From Streptomyces sp. MMG1533 (GTDB lineage Bacteria; Actinomycetota; Actinomycetes; Streptomycetales; Streptomycetaceae): a stretch of DNA of 36,897 nucleotides. This document shows positions 1-7,289 of this stretch, piece by piece. Location of the stretch: the NCBI RefSeq assembly GCF_001279775.1, contig NZ_LGDG01000278.1:1-36897 (forward strand). Direction: 5' to 3'. The translations under genes and the position numbers were made by a program. The notes under the pieces were generated by a model that was not told the origin of the DNA, made no database searches, and was given only the letters and a program-made list of their open reading frames with translations. Each line of letters opens with the position of its first letter. Within the stretch, counting starts at the first letter, position 1.

Positions 1-1
1 C

Positions 2-1834
2 TCCAGCAGGACCAGTCCCCCGCCCCCGCCCCAGGCCTCCGCCCGCTTCCCCGACACCCCGCCGACTGCGGGCCGCGAGACGAGCGGGTCGAACACCGGG
101 ACGGGAACGCCGACCTCCCCGCCACACCCGCGGAGCACCGGTGCGCCGGGTTCCGTGCCGTCCCGGCCGAATGCCGAGCCTTCTGCCCCGGGCGGCGTGC
201 CGTCTCGACGTGGCGCCGAGCCCTCTGCGTCGGGCGGCGTGCCGTCTCGACGTGGTGTCGGGGGTCCTGCGTCGGGTTCTGTGTCGGCTCGCCGGAGCGG
301 TGACACCGGTGCGCCGGGTTCCGTGCCGTCCCGGCCGAGCGCCGAGCCCTCTGGCTCGGGCGGCGTGCCGTCCCGGCCTGGTGCCGAGCCCTCTGCGTCG
401 GGTTCGCAGCCGTCTCGCCCGAGTGCCGCGGCCCCCGCTTCGGGCTCGGTACCTCCTCGCCCCGGCCATCGCCCCCCGATACCGCCCCGCCGTACCGGCG
501 CACCCGCCGAGACCGCGGCGGAGACGACCTTCCGGCTGCGTCCGATTCCCGCGGAGCTGCCCCCCGAGGTGGACGCTCGCCGGGGTACGACGCCCGCCGA
601 GCCCGCACGCCGCCCCGACTTCCCCCCGCGGCCCGCGCACCAGGCACCGGTCCCCGGCCGCACCCACCCGCCCCGCACGTCCCCGGCGTCAGCCGACCAG
701 GAAAGCGGCCCGCGTACGTCTTCGTCGGCCACCGGCCCCGGAAACAGCTTGCGTACCTCTTCGGCGCCCCCCGCTCCCGCGAGCGCGTCCCGCATCCCTT
801 CGGCACCCGCAGTTCCGCCGAGCGCCTCCGGAATTCCCTCGGCACCCCCCGCTCCCGCGAGCGCCTCCCGCATCCCCTCGCCGCCCACCGCCCCTCCGAG
901 CACCCCACGCATCCCCTCGCGGCCCACCACCCCGCCCTCCGAAGCCACCACCCTGTCCCCGGACCCCGCCCTCTCCTGGAGCGCCCCCATGGCGCCGGGT
1001 GGGGCGCCCGGTTCGGGGCGGCCGGTGATTTCCTTCGGGGAGCCGGAGGGGTATGACGGCAGGGCGCGGCCGCGGTCGCTCCGGGGGCGGTCGCGGATCG
1101 CCGTCGTGGCCGCCTGTGTCGTGCTCGGGCTGGGGCTCATCGGCGGCGCCGTGACCGGGAGTTGGCTCCTCGGGGAACCGGGGGAGGCCGGGGCGGGCGA
1201 CACCTTCGCCGGCGCCCGCGGGCTGTGGCACAGCATCCCGGTCGATCAGCTGTTCCCGCCCACGCTGGAAGGCCAGGGCGCCGGCCCCGGCGGCGCCGAC
1301 CGGACCTGGACGCGAATCGCCGTCGCCCCCGACAGCGGCTGCCAGGACGCCTTCGACCCGCTGCTGCGCAAGGCTCTCTCGACCGTGGGCTGCGCCCGCC
1401 TCCTGCGCGCCACCTACACCGACGCCACCCAGAGCTACGTCACCACCGTCGGCCTTCTCTTCACCAAGGCCGACGCCGCCGCCATGAGCACCCTCGGCAA
1501 ACGGTTCAAGGACGAGGGCCTCGGCAGCCGCACCGACCTCATGCCCCGGTCGTACGCCGCGAAGGACACCGTCGCCGCCGACTTCGGCACCAAGCAGCGC
1601 GCCTCCTGGACGGTCTCCGTCCTCACCGACGCCCCCGTCGTCGTCTACGCGGTCTCCGGCTGGGCGGACGGCCGTACGGTCGACACCCCGCAGCCCGCCG
1701 CCGAGGCCATGGCATCGGGCGCGACCACCGCGCCCGCCCAGGCCGGCCTCGGCAACGAGGCGCAGGGCCTCGCCGACCGTGTCGAACGCGGACTGCGCAA
1801 GACCGTCAACTCGCCCACGGAGAAGCCCTCATGA
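2..1834 (+). CDS. Repeat-rich Pro/Ser single-pass membrane protein, 5' end outside window
   Basis: The reading frame is open from base 2 with no stop, so the N-terminus lies upstream; the GTG at 155 is only the first in-window start candidate and is probably internal. The first ~300 visible residues are low-complexity Pro/Ser/Ala/Gly, with degenerate repeats of about 14 residues (VPSRPxAEPSAxGG-like, bases ~155-450) followed by ~13-residue repeats (IPSAPPAPASASR-like, bases ~750-940). One hydrophobic segment (bases ~1096-1170, AVVAACVVLGLGLIGGAV) is preceded by Arg-rich sequence, predicting a cytoplasmic disordered N-terminus and an extracytoplasmic C-terminal domain of ~200 residues. I do not recognise that domain; it holds two Cys ~24 residues apart that could form a disulfide. 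The stop overlaps the start of the mycosin gene (ATGA), so the two are translationally coupled. The pairing suggests a role in or near type VII secretion, but that is inference. Confidence 0.75.
   Translation, partial: SSRTSPPPPPQASARFPDTPPTAGRETSGSNTGTGTPTSPPHPRSTGAPGSVPSRPNAEPSAPGGVPSRRGAEPSASGGVPSRRGVGGPASGSVSARRSGDTGAPGSVPSRPSAEPSGSGGVPSRPGAEPSASGSQPSRPSAAAPASGSVPPRPGHRPPIPPRRTGAPAETAAETTFRLRPIPAELPPEVDARRGTTPAEPARRPDFPPRPAHQAPVPGRTHPPRTSPASADQESGPRTSSSATGPGNSLRTSSAPPAPASASRIPSAPAVPPSASGIPSAPPAPASASRIPSPPTAPPSTPRIPSRPTTPPSEATTLSPDPALSWSAPMAPGGAPGSGRPVISFGEPEGYDGRARPRSLRGRSRIAVVAACVVLGLGLIGGAVTGSWLLGEPGEAGAGDTFAGARGLWHSIPVDQLFPPTLEGQGAGPGGADRTWTRIAVAPDSGCQDAFDPLLRKALSTVGCARLLRATYTDATQSYVTTVGLLFTKADAAAMSTLGKRFKDEGLGSRTDLMPRSYAAKDTVAADFGTKQRASWTVSVLTDAPVVVYAVSGWADGRTVDTPQPAAEAMASGATTAPAQAGLGNEAQGLADRVERGLRKTVNSPTEKPS
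130..450 (+). repeat. Degenerate ~42-45 bp coding tandem repeats
   Basis: Units containing GTGCCGTC(C/T)CG and GCCGAGCC(T/C)TCTG recur at about 42-45 bp spacing and encode VPSRPxAEPSxxGG-type repeats in the N-terminal region of the membrane protein. The copies are imperfect, as expected for old coding minisatellites. Confidence 0.6.
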
Positions 1835-3024
1835 GCCGCACGCGTCCCATGAGCCGCACGACCCGCAGGGCCGGCCTCCTGAGCGTCCTCCTCGCCGCCT
1901 CGGTCGCCCTCGTCCCGCCCACTGTCGCGCACGCCGACGGCATACGCGCCCAGCAGTGGGCCCTGGACGCCATGCACACCCAGCAGGCCTGGCGCACCAC
2001 CAAGGGCGCGGGCATCACCGTCGCCGTCCTGGACACCGGCGTCGAGGCCGACCATCCCGACCTCGACGGCAACGTCCTGACCGGCAAGGACATGATCGGC
2101 TTCGGCGCGAAGGACGGAGACCGCGCCTGGGCCCGGCACGGCACCGCGATGGCGGGGATCATCGCCGGCCACGGACACGGCGCCGGCAACGCCGACGGCG
2201 TCATGGGCATCGCCCCCGAGGCGAAGATCCTCCCCGTCCGCGTGATCCTCGAGGACGGCGACCCGGCCCGCGCCAAGGCCCGCAGCACCCGGGGCAACGC
2301 CCTCGCCGAAGGCATCCGCTGGGCCGCCGACCACGGCGCCGACGTCATCAACCTCTCCCTCGGTGACGACTCGGTCTCCGCCCATCCCGAACCCGCCGAG
2401 GACGAGGCCGTCCAGTACGCCCTCAAGAAGGGCGCCGTCGTCGTCGCCTCGTCCGGCAACGGCGGTGAGAAGGGCGACCACATCTCCTACCCCGCGGCCT
2501 ACCCGGGCGTGATCGCCGCGACCGCCGTCGACCGCTACGGCACCCGCGCCTCCTTCTCCACCCGCCGCTGGTACGCCACGGTCAGCGCCCCCGGCGTCAA
2601 CGTCGTCATCGCCGACCCCGACCACGAGTACTACGAGGGCTGGGGGACGAGCGCCGCCTCGGCCTTCGTCTCCGGCGCGGTCGCGCTCGTCAAGGCCGCG
2701 CACCCGGAGCTGACCCCCGCCCAGGTCAAGAAGCTCCTGGAGGACACGGCCCGCAACGCCCCGGCCGGCGGCCGCGACGACTCCCGCGGCTTCGGCTTCA
2801 TCGACCCGGCGGCCGCCCTCACCGAGGCCGACCGCCTCAAGCCGGAGGGCCTGCGGGCCGCCGCCTACGGCGACAAGTACTTCGGCTCCGGCCCCGACAC
2901 CGCCGAGACCGGCAACGACACCGCCGGCTGGGCGGCCCCCCTCGCGGGCGGCCTCGGCGGAGTGCTCCTGATCGGGGCGGTGGTCCTGTGGCGCGGCCGA
3001 CGCGAGCGGTATGAGGACTTCTAG
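1831..3024 (+). CDS. mycP: Type VII secretion-associated serine protease, mycosin (S8 subtilisin family)
   Basis: A 397-residue S8 family serine protease of the mycosin type. Residues 1-35 form a Sec signal peptide (twin Arg at 12-13, hydrophobic core, AHA cleavage region). The catalytic triad is Asp68 in AVLDTGVEADHP, His103 in ARHGTAMAG and Ser274 in GWGTSAASAF, with the oxyanion Asn210 in VASSGN. A hydrophobic C-terminal segment at about 367-387 followed by WRGRRERYEDF anchors the protein in the membrane with its catalytic domain outside, the usual mycosin topology. The ATG overlaps the upstream stop by 4 bp (ATGA). In mycobacteria, mycosins process ESX substrates and stabilise the secretion complex. 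No EccB/C/D/E or WXG100 gene is visible here, so this may be an orphan paralogue or the end of a cluster lying upstream. All catalytic residues are present. Confidence 0.9.
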   Translation: MSRTRPMSRTTRRAGLLSVLLAASVALVPPTVAHADGIRAQQWALDAMHTQQAWRTTKGAGITVAVLDTGVEADHPDLDGNVLTGKDMIGFGAKDGDRAWARHGTAMAGIIAGHGHGAGNADGVMGIAPEAKILPVRVILEDGDPARAKARSTRGNALAEGIRWAADHGADVINLSLGDDSVSAHPEPAEDEAVQYALKKGAVVVASSGNGGEKGDHISYPAAYPGVIAATAVDRYGTRASFSTRRWYATVSAPGVNVVIADPDHEYYEGWGTSAASAFVSGAVALVKAAHPELTPAQVKKLLEDTARNAPAGGRDDSRGFGFIDPAAALTEADRLKPEGLRAAAYGDKYFGSGPDTAETGNDTAGWAAPLAGGLGGVLLIGAVVLWRGRRERYEDF

Positions 3025-3057
3025 CGGCTACGACGGCGTACGGCGACCGCCGGGCGG

Positions 3058-4080
3058 CTACTTCGAGCCGGCCGCCGACGCGGCTGGCGACGGCGAAGCC
3101 GACGCGCCGTCTCCCGTGAACACCGACACCGCCGCCTTTGCCGTAGCCTCCGCCAGCGAAATCCCCTTCGCCTGCGTCGAGTTGCCCTTCGACAGCACGG
3201 TGACCAGATAGTCGTGGCCGTCCGCCGTCACCCGCCCGATGCTGTTGATGTCCCACAGCCCGGTCGTACTGCGTGGCAGCCAGCCGTTCTTCAGGGCCCA
3301 CCCGGAACCGTCGGCCGCGGCAGACACCCCCCAGTGCTGGTCGACGGCTATCTGCCCCATCAGCCCCTGGACGTACGTCTGCGAGGCCTCGCTCAGCTCC
3401 GAGTCGTCCCCGAACACCTGCCGGAGCAGGGTGAGTTGGTCGTCGGCCGTGGTCTGGGTCAGCCCCCACAGCATGTCGTCGCCGCCCGCGGTGTCCGTGA
3501 GCCCGAGCCGCTCGTTCGCGGCGTCGAGACCTTCCGCCTTGCCGATGATCCGCCACAGGGCCGACGCGGACGCGTTGTCGCTGTTCTCGATCATCGCGGT
3601 GGCGTACGACTTCTCCTGCGCGGTGAGATGCCGGTCCGCGTCCTGAGCCTGGAGCAGCAGCGTCGCCAGGATGTCGACCTTGACGATGCTCGCCGTGTCG
3701 AAGACGCCGTCGCCGTACGAGGCGCTCTCGCCGGAGTCCAGGTCGAGCACGGCCGCGGACACCTCCGCGCCGTCCTCCACGCTCACCGACTTCATGGCAT
3801 CGGCCAGCAGCTCGTCGTGGTCGACGGTCGGCTCCGCCACAGGTTCCACCGATGTCTCCCCGTTCGCCGAAGCGGAGGCCGCAGCCCACCCCGACGACGA
3901 GGCCGACGGCGTCGCCGCCGACGATACGGCGCCCGCACCGGAGTGCGCCTGCGCCTTCACGTACACGGTCCCGCCCGCCGTGGCGCCGAGGACGGCGACG
4001 GAGGCGAGCGCGGTGTACAGCAACGGCCGGTGCCGGAACGGACGGGAGCGGCGGCTGCGGTCGGCTCTGGAAGACTCCAT
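3058..4080 (-). CDS. Serine hydrolase with class A beta-lactamase / PBP-like fold, membrane anchored
   Basis: A 340-residue protein. An Arg-rich N-terminus and a hydrophobic helix at about 20-40 suggest an uncleaved signal anchor, followed by a ~45-residue Ala/Ser linker and a serine-hydrolase domain. Motifs of the penicillin-recognising fold are visible: Ser131-x-x-Lys134 (SIVK), Ser167-Asp168-Asn169 (SDN) and Lys264-Asn265-Gly266 (KNG) in place of the usual KTG. The Thr-to-Asn change in the third motif, and no obvious class A Glu166 motif, argue against a classic beta-lactamase. A cell-wall-related hydrolase or sensor is more likely. The gene converges on the mycosin gene and diverges from the SseB-like gene. 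Paired 11-bp-spaced direct repeats lie in its upstream region. The substrate is unknown. Confidence 0.8.
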   Translation of the reverse strand: MESSRADRSRRSRPFRHRPLLYTALASVAVLGATAGGTVYVKAQAHSGAGAVSSAATPSASSSGWAAASASANGETSVEPVAEPTVDHDELLADAMKSVSVEDGAEVSAAVLDLDSGESASYGDGVFDTASIVKVDILATLLLQAQDADRHLTAQEKSYATAMIENSDNASASALWRIIGKAEGLDAANERLGLTDTAGGDDMLWGLTQTTADDQLTLLRQVFGDDSELSEASQTYVQGLMGQIAVDQHWGVSAAADGSGWALKNGWLPRSTTGLWDINSIGRVTADGHDYLVTVLSKGNSTQAKGISLAEATAKAAVSVFTGDGASASPSPAASAAGSK

Positions 4081-4113
4081 GCCCGCGATGGTCGGGGTGC
4101 CGACTGTGCGGGC

Positions 4114-4131
4114 CGTTAGACGAACGTTAGA
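4114..4131 (-). promoter_or_regulatory. Direct repeat CGTTAGA x2 at 11-bp spacing, OmpR-family-type site; possible -10
   Basis: CGTTAGA occurs at 4114-4120 and again at 4125-4131, one helical turn apart (GTTAG-N6-GTTAG). Direct repeats at 11-bp period are the usual layout for OmpR/PhoP-family response regulators. On the minus strand TAACGT (4129-4124) fits a TANNNT -10 for the beta-lactamase-like gene, whose ATG is ~44 bp downstream. Regulator identity is unknown. Confidence 0.4.
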
Positions 4132-4155
4132 TGTGTGTCAGGGATATCTGAGAAA

Positions 4156-4175
4156 CCCGTGAAAGTCGTCACGGG
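4156..4175. promoter_or_regulatory. Perfect inverted repeat upstream of the SseB-like gene
   Basis: CCCGTGA (4156-4162) and TCACGGG (4169-4175) flank a 6-nt spacer. It lies ~40 bp before a -10-like TAGGGT and has no T tract, so it looks more like an operator than a terminator. Confidence 0.4.
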
Positions 4176-4216
4176 CAGGTTTCCGGGCCCGCACAAGCGC
4201 AGCAGCATCCCCCCTA

Positions 4217-4231
4217 TAGGGTCGGTGACCG
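4217..4231 (+). promoter_or_regulatory. -10 element of a probable leaderless promoter
   Basis: TAGGGT at 4217-4222 matches TANNNT and ends 8 nt before the GTG at 4231, so transcription would begin at or next to the start codon. No convincing -35 and no Shine-Dalgarno sequence are seen. Leaderless mRNAs are common in Streptomyces. Confidence 0.4.
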
Positions 4232-4962
4232 TGGCGAACAAGAACATTCCCGACCCCGGTTTCTCCGACGACGACGGCTCGGCCGACCCCGCGCTGAGCG
4301 CGGCGCTCGTCGCCTGGGCCGAGGACCGCACCGCCGCGGGACCCGTCCTGGAGGCCCTCAAAGGCGCCCGGCTCCTCGTCCCCGTCGTGGCCGTGCTCGG
4401 CGAGGTCGAGGAGGACGAGAACGGGCTGCGCCGCGAGAAGACCAGCGACATGGCCGTACCCACCCTGAAGGCCGGCTCCCGCACCGCCCTGCCCGCCTTC
4501 ACCTCCACCGAGTCGCTGGCCCGCTGGGACCCGGCGGCCCGCCCCGTCGCCGTACCGCTGCACCAGGCGCTCCAGGCCGCCGCGCACGAGAAGGCGGACA
4601 CGGTCCTGCTGGACATGGCCGGTCCGGTGCCGTTCGAGCTGACGGGGGCCGCGCTGCTGGCGCTTGCGGAGGGCCGTACGACCACGGATCCGCTCGCCGA
4701 CCCGGCCGTCGTCGAGGCCGTACGGGACGCCGTGGCCGCCGAGCCCGCGGTACTGCGCGCCCACCTCGGGCCGGGGCAGGCCGACGGCACGCTCGCCCTG
4801 GTCCTGGACCCCGCCGCACCACCCGCCGAGGCCGCTCGTGCGCTCGCGCAGCGGCTCGCCGCCGACGAGACGCTGAGGGCCCGCCTGGTGCGCGGCCTCG
4901 ACCTGGCACTGCTGCCGGCGGGGGCGACGCCACCGGGCGAGCCCTTGTACGTACGCGGGTGA
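4231..4962 (+). CDS. SseB family protein
   Basis: A protein of about 243 residues resembling the SseB N-terminal domain family that is widespread in actinobacteria. The segment LVAWAEDRTAAGPVLEALKGARLLVPVVAV followed by acidic sequence and PAFTSTESLARWDP is typical of the family. I see no signal peptide or membrane helix, so it is probably cytoplasmic. The frame extends upstream to an ATG at 4135, but GTG 4231 is preferred: the protein similarity seems to begin there and a -10-like TAGGGT sits just upstream; GTG 4225 is an alternative. It converges on the DUF1844 gene, leaving a 24-bp gap. The family has no established biochemical role in Streptomyces, despite the name taken from a Salmonella secretion chaperone. 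Confidence 0.75.
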   Translation: MANKNIPDPGFSDDDGSADPALSAALVAWAEDRTAAGPVLEALKGARLLVPVVAVLGEVEEDENGLRREKTSDMAVPTLKAGSRTALPAFTSTESLARWDPAARPVAVPLHQALQAAAHEKADTVLLDMAGPVPFELTGAALLALAEGRTTTDPLADPAVVEAVRDAVAAEPAVLRAHLGPGQADGTLALVLDPAAPPAEAARALAQRLAADETLRARLVRGLDLALLPAGATPPGEPLYVRG

Positions 4963-4986
4963 ACTAGCCGGGGAACCAGGGGGGAA

Positions 4987-5361
4987 CTAGCCGTAGATCG
5001 GGCCGGTGTACTTCTCGCCCGGACCCTGGCCCGGCTCGTCCCGGACGAGCGACGCCTCACGGAAGGCCAGCTGGAGGGACTTCAGGCCGTCGCGCAGCGG
5101 GGCCGCGTGGAAGGAGCTGATCTCGGTCGCGCTCGCGTCCAGCAGGCCGGCCAGCGCGTGCACCAGCTTGCGGGCCTCGTCCAGGTCCTTGTACTTGTCG
5201 CCCTCCTCCGTCAGGCCGAGCTTCACGGCGGCGGCGCTCATCAGGTTGACGGCGACCGTCACGATCACCTCGACGGCGGGGACCTCGGCGATGTCGCGGG
5301 TCATCTCGTCGAAGTCGGGGCCCGCGGCGGACTCGGCGGACTCAGCAGGGGTGTCACTCAT
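4987..5361 (-). CDS. DUF1844 domain-containing protein
   Basis: A 124-residue acidic protein beginning MSDTPAESAESAAG. An ATG three codons upstream (5370) is possible but less likely. The core (residues ~20-90: MTRDIAEVPAVEVIVTVAVNLMSAAAVKLGL, then DLDEARKLVHALAGLL) matches the DUF1844 pattern of a helical domain with a conserved hydrophobic stretch and an (L/I)DxAR(K/L)xI motif. It has no signal peptide. It diverges from the infC operon, a placement I recall from other Streptomyces. Its function is unknown; the neighbourhood of translation genes is suggestive only. Confidence 0.8.
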   Translation of the reverse strand: MSDTPAESAESAAGPDFDEMTRDIAEVPAVEVIVTVAVNLMSAAAVKLGLTEEGDKYKDLDEARKLVHALAGLLDASATEISSFHAAPLRDGLKSLQLAFREASLVRDEPGQGPGEKYTGPIYG

Positions 5362-5391
5362 GCCCCACACGATAGGCCCCGGTGTACGACG

Positions 5392-5422
5392 GTTCGCACC
5401 ACCCCCGACTAGCTGCTAACCT
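5392..5422 (+). promoter_or_regulatory. Candidate promoter of the infC-rpmI-rplT operon
   Basis: TAACCT at 5417-5422 fits the TANNNT -10 pattern, with a weak -35-like TTCGCA at 5392-5397 (19-bp spacer). Initiation near 5429 would give a leader of ~305 nt before the infC start. The -35 is poor, so confidence is modest. Confidence 0.35.
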
Positions 5423-5428
5423 TGTGTG

Positions 5429-5733
5429 ACGACCGGCCGGACACACGTGTGTAAGTGTGACTGGCCCACAAGTGGAGGCTCCGATCTCCCACCTGACCGT
5501 CCTTCGGGGCGGCGGGTCACCCCGGTCAGGCGGCCACCATCGTTCCGTACGGACGATGGAGTCGCCCGAATGTGCGCCCCGCGGCATCACCGCGGCGGTG
5601 CTCCGGTAGTGCCAGGAGCCCCGCCTGTGATCGTCCGGGGCATTTTTTGTGCTTCGGCGCGGTTAGGTCTGTCTAACAGAGACAAACGCGGCCGTCCGCC
5701 AGATGGCCGTGTGGTGCTAACCGAGGAGGATCC
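5429..5733 (+). promoter_or_regulatory. Structured 5' leader of infC operon, candidate attenuator
   Basis: This gene-free stretch carries several inverted repeats: CCTGACCG (5492-5499) with CGGTCAGG (5523-5530); CCATCG (5537-5542) with CGATGG (5554-5559) enclosing a near-palindrome; and GCCCCG at both 5576-5581 and 5618-5623, either of which can pair with CGGGGC at 5636-5641. The pairing 5618-5623/5636-5641 is followed by six T and forms an intrinsic terminator; pairing with the upstream copy would give an alternative fold. The 5' end also has a 12-bp palindrome (5441-5452). In Bacillus the same operon is controlled by L20-dependent termination in the leader. A comparable device here is inference. 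Confidence 0.5.
5618..5648 (+). terminator. Intrinsic terminator inside the infC leader
   Basis: GCCCCG (5618-5623), 12-nt loop, CGGGGC (5636-5641), then A and a run of six T (5643-5648). It sits ~86 bp before the infC start, inside the proposed leader, so it would act as an attenuator. T-rich tracts this clean are unusual in high-GC actinobacterial sequence. Confidence 0.6.
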
Positions 5734-6393
5734 ATCAGCGCCGAGCCCCGCATCAACGACCGGATTCGCGTTCCAGAGGTGCGACTTGTCGGTCCCAGTG
5801 GCGAGCAGGTGGGCATTGTCCCGCTGGCCAAGGCACTGGAGCTTGCGCAGGAGTACGACCTGGACCTGGTCGAGGTGGCGGCGACCGCCCGTCCGCCTGT
5901 GTGCAAGCTCATGGACTACGGGAAGTTCAAGTACGAGTCGGCCATGAAGGCCCGTGAGGCGCGCAAGAACCAGGCGCACACGGTCATCAAGGAGATGAAG
6001 CTCCGGCCGAAGATCGACCCGCACGACTATGACACCAAGAAGGGTCACGTCGTTCGGTTCCTCAAGCAGGGCGACAAGGTCAAGATCACGATCATGTTCC
6101 GTGGTCGCGAGCAGTCCCGGCCCGAGTTGGGCTACCGACTGCTGCAGCGTCTCGCGGAGGACGTCCAGGACCTCGGTTTCGTTGAGTCGAACCCGAAGCA
6201 GGACGGCCGAAACATGATCATGGTTCTCGGTCCGCACAAGAAGAAGACCGAGGCGATGGCCGAGGCCCGCCAGGCTCAGGAGGCCCGCAAGGCCGACGCG
6301 AAGGCCAACCCCGGCCGCTCGCAGAACCTCGCGGAGACCGACAGCGTCGAGGACGAAGCCGAGGCCCCGGCCGAGGCTCCCGCCGAGGCGTGA
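5734..6393 (+). CDS. infC: Translation initiation factor IF-3, non-canonical ATC start
   Basis: IF-3 binds the 30S subunit, prevents premature 50S joining and proofreads the start codon and initiator tRNA. The N-terminal domain ([21 protein letters not shown]), the linker rich in Lys/Arg and the C-terminal domain ([29 protein letters not shown]) are complete, followed by an acidic Ala/Glu tail. Between the in-frame stop TAA at 5674 and the GTG at 5779 there is no ATG, GTG, TTG or CTG. Starting at GTG 5779 would delete the conserved first 15 residues. The ATC at 5734, just after GAGGAGG (5723-5729 region), is the only well-placed start and yields (M)[11 protein letters not shown]. Non-canonical infC starts (AUU in E. 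coli) let IF-3 repress its own translation. The product would be about 219 residues. First gene of infC-rpmI-rplT. Confidence 0.92.
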   Translation: MSAEPRINDRIRVPEVRLVGPSGEQVGIVPLAKALELAQEYDLDLVEVAATARPPVCKLMDYGKFKYESAMKAREARKNQAHTVIKEMKLRPKIDPHDYDTKKGHVVRFLKQGDKVKITIMFRGREQSRPELGYRLLQRLAEDVQDLGFVESNPKQDGRNMIMVLGPHKKKTEAMAEARQAQEARKADAKANPGRSQNLAETDSVEDEAEAPAEAPAEA

Positions 6394-6447
6394 TCCCGGG
6401 GGACGCGAGTCCCCAGGACGTAACCGATACAAGAGCGACGCTCCACA

Positions 6448-6472
6448 GTGCCCGGTTTTCGTGACCGGGCAC
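6448..6472 (+). promoter_or_regulatory. 9-bp perfect stem-loop between infC and rpmI
   Basis: GTGCCCGGT (6448-6456) and ACCGGGCAC (6464-6472) form a perfect 9-bp stem with a 7-nt loop, with no T tract after it. It lies 33 bp before the rpmI ATG. In E. coli, L20 represses rpmI-rplT through an mRNA structure in the equivalent place, so this is a candidate autoregulatory structure. Confidence 0.4.
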
Positions 6473-6504
6473 CGGAGCGCCACCGACGAGGAGAGAACGG
6501 CGCT

Positions 6505-6699
6505 ATGCCGAAGAACAAGTCGCACAGCGGTGCCAGCAAGCGCTTCAAGGTCACCGGCTCCGGCAAGGTGCTCCGTGAGCGCGCCGGCAAGCGCCACCTG
6601 CTCGAGCACAAGTCGTCCCGCGTGACGCGCCGCCTCACCGGCAACGCCGAGATGGCCCCGGGCGACGCCAAGAAGATCAAGAAGCTTCTCGGCAAGTGA
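6505..6699 (+). CDS. rpmI: 50S ribosomal protein L35
   Basis: A 64-residue, very basic protein starting [20 protein letters not shown], the standard L35 signature, and ending KKIKKLLGK. The length is that of the family. L35 is a late-assembly protein of the large ribosomal subunit. The ATG at 6505 is preceded by GACGAGGAGAG at good spacing; upstream in-frame codons from 6448 are not part of L35. It is the middle gene of infC-rpmI-rplT, 111 bp after infC and 112 bp before rplT, with a stem-loop in each gap. Confidence 0.97.
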   Translation: MPKNKSHSGASKRFKVTGSGKVLRERAGKRHLLEHKSSRVTRRLTGNAEMAPGDAKKIKKLLGK

Positions 6700-6766
6700 C
6701 GCACCGGCGCGGTTGATCCTCCGATCACCGAACGCCGTACGTCTGGACCGGGACCCAATCGATTTC

Positions 6767-6792
6767 GGGCCGTGTGAAGACCACCACGGCCC
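6767..6792 (+). promoter_or_regulatory. Stem-loop just upstream of the rplT ribosome binding site
   Basis: GGGCCGTG (6767-6774) and CACGGCCC (6785-6792) form an 8-bp stem with a 10-nt loop, 6 nt before AAGGAG. It could modulate rplT translation; no direct evidence. Confidence 0.35.
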
Positions 6793-6811
6793 CGCTACAA
6801 GGAGTTAACAA

Positions 6812-7195
6812 GTGGCACGCGTCAAGCGGGCAGTCAACGCCCACAAGAAGCGCCGGGCGATCCTCGAGCAGGCTTCCGGCTACCGCGGTCAGCGTTCGCG
6901 CCTGTACCGCAAGGCCAAGGAGCAGGTCACCCACTCGCTGGTCTACAACTACAACGACCGCAAGAAGCGCAAGGGTGACTTCCGCCAGCTGTGGATCCAG
7001 CGCATCAACGCCGCTGCCCGCGCGAACGGCATCACGTACAACCGCTTCATCCAGGGTCTGAAGGCCGCGAACGTCGAGGTCGACCGCAAGATCCTGGCCG
7101 AGCTGGCCGTCAACGACGCGGGCGCCTTCGCGGCGCTCGTCGAGGTCGCGCAGAAGGCGCTGCCGTCGGATGTGAACGCTCCGAAGGCTGCGTGA
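6812..7195 (+). CDS. rplT: 50S ribosomal protein L20
   Basis: A 127-residue basic protein: [24 protein letters not shown] at the N-terminus, then the conserved globular part ([32 protein letters not shown]). It binds 23S rRNA early in 50S assembly and, in E. coli and Bacillus, represses its own operon. It starts with GTG at 6812 after AAGGAG (~8-nt spacing). It ends the operon, which is closed by a strong hairpin 34 bp further on. The C-terminal tail [12 protein letters not shown] is slightly longer than in E. coli, as is common in actinobacteria. Confidence 0.97.
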   Translation: MARVKRAVNAHKKRRAILEQASGYRGQRSRLYRKAKEQVTHSLVYNYNDRKKRKGDFRQLWIQRINAAARANGITYNRFIQGLKAANVEVDRKILAELAVNDAGAFAALVEVAQKALPSDVNAPKAA

Positions 7196-7228
7196 CGCTG
7201 CCGCCGACCTCGAGTCGACGTGACTGAA

Positions 7229-7265
7229 GGACCCGCAGGCTGCTGAAGCCTGCGGGTCCGCTGTT
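7229..7265 (+). terminator. Terminator of the infC operon
   Basis: A perfect 13-bp stem (7229-7241 with 7247-7259, arm GGACCCGCAGGCT) with a 5-nt loop, followed by GCTGTTTCC. The tail is only weakly T-rich. The next gene starts at 7290. Confidence 0.85.
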
Positions 7266-7289
7266 TCCTGAACTGCCTGAGGTGACTCC

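Noticed and set aside
141..1028. 295-residue Arg/Pro-rich frame overlapping the first gene
   Set aside because: Composition is that of a shifted frame of the repeat-rich membrane protein, whose correct frame runs into a membrane helix and couples to the mycosin.
4962..4996. Direct repeat GAACTAGCCG around two convergent stops
   Set aside because: Only two 10-bp copies, each tied to a stop codon context; no hairpin and no sign of mobility.
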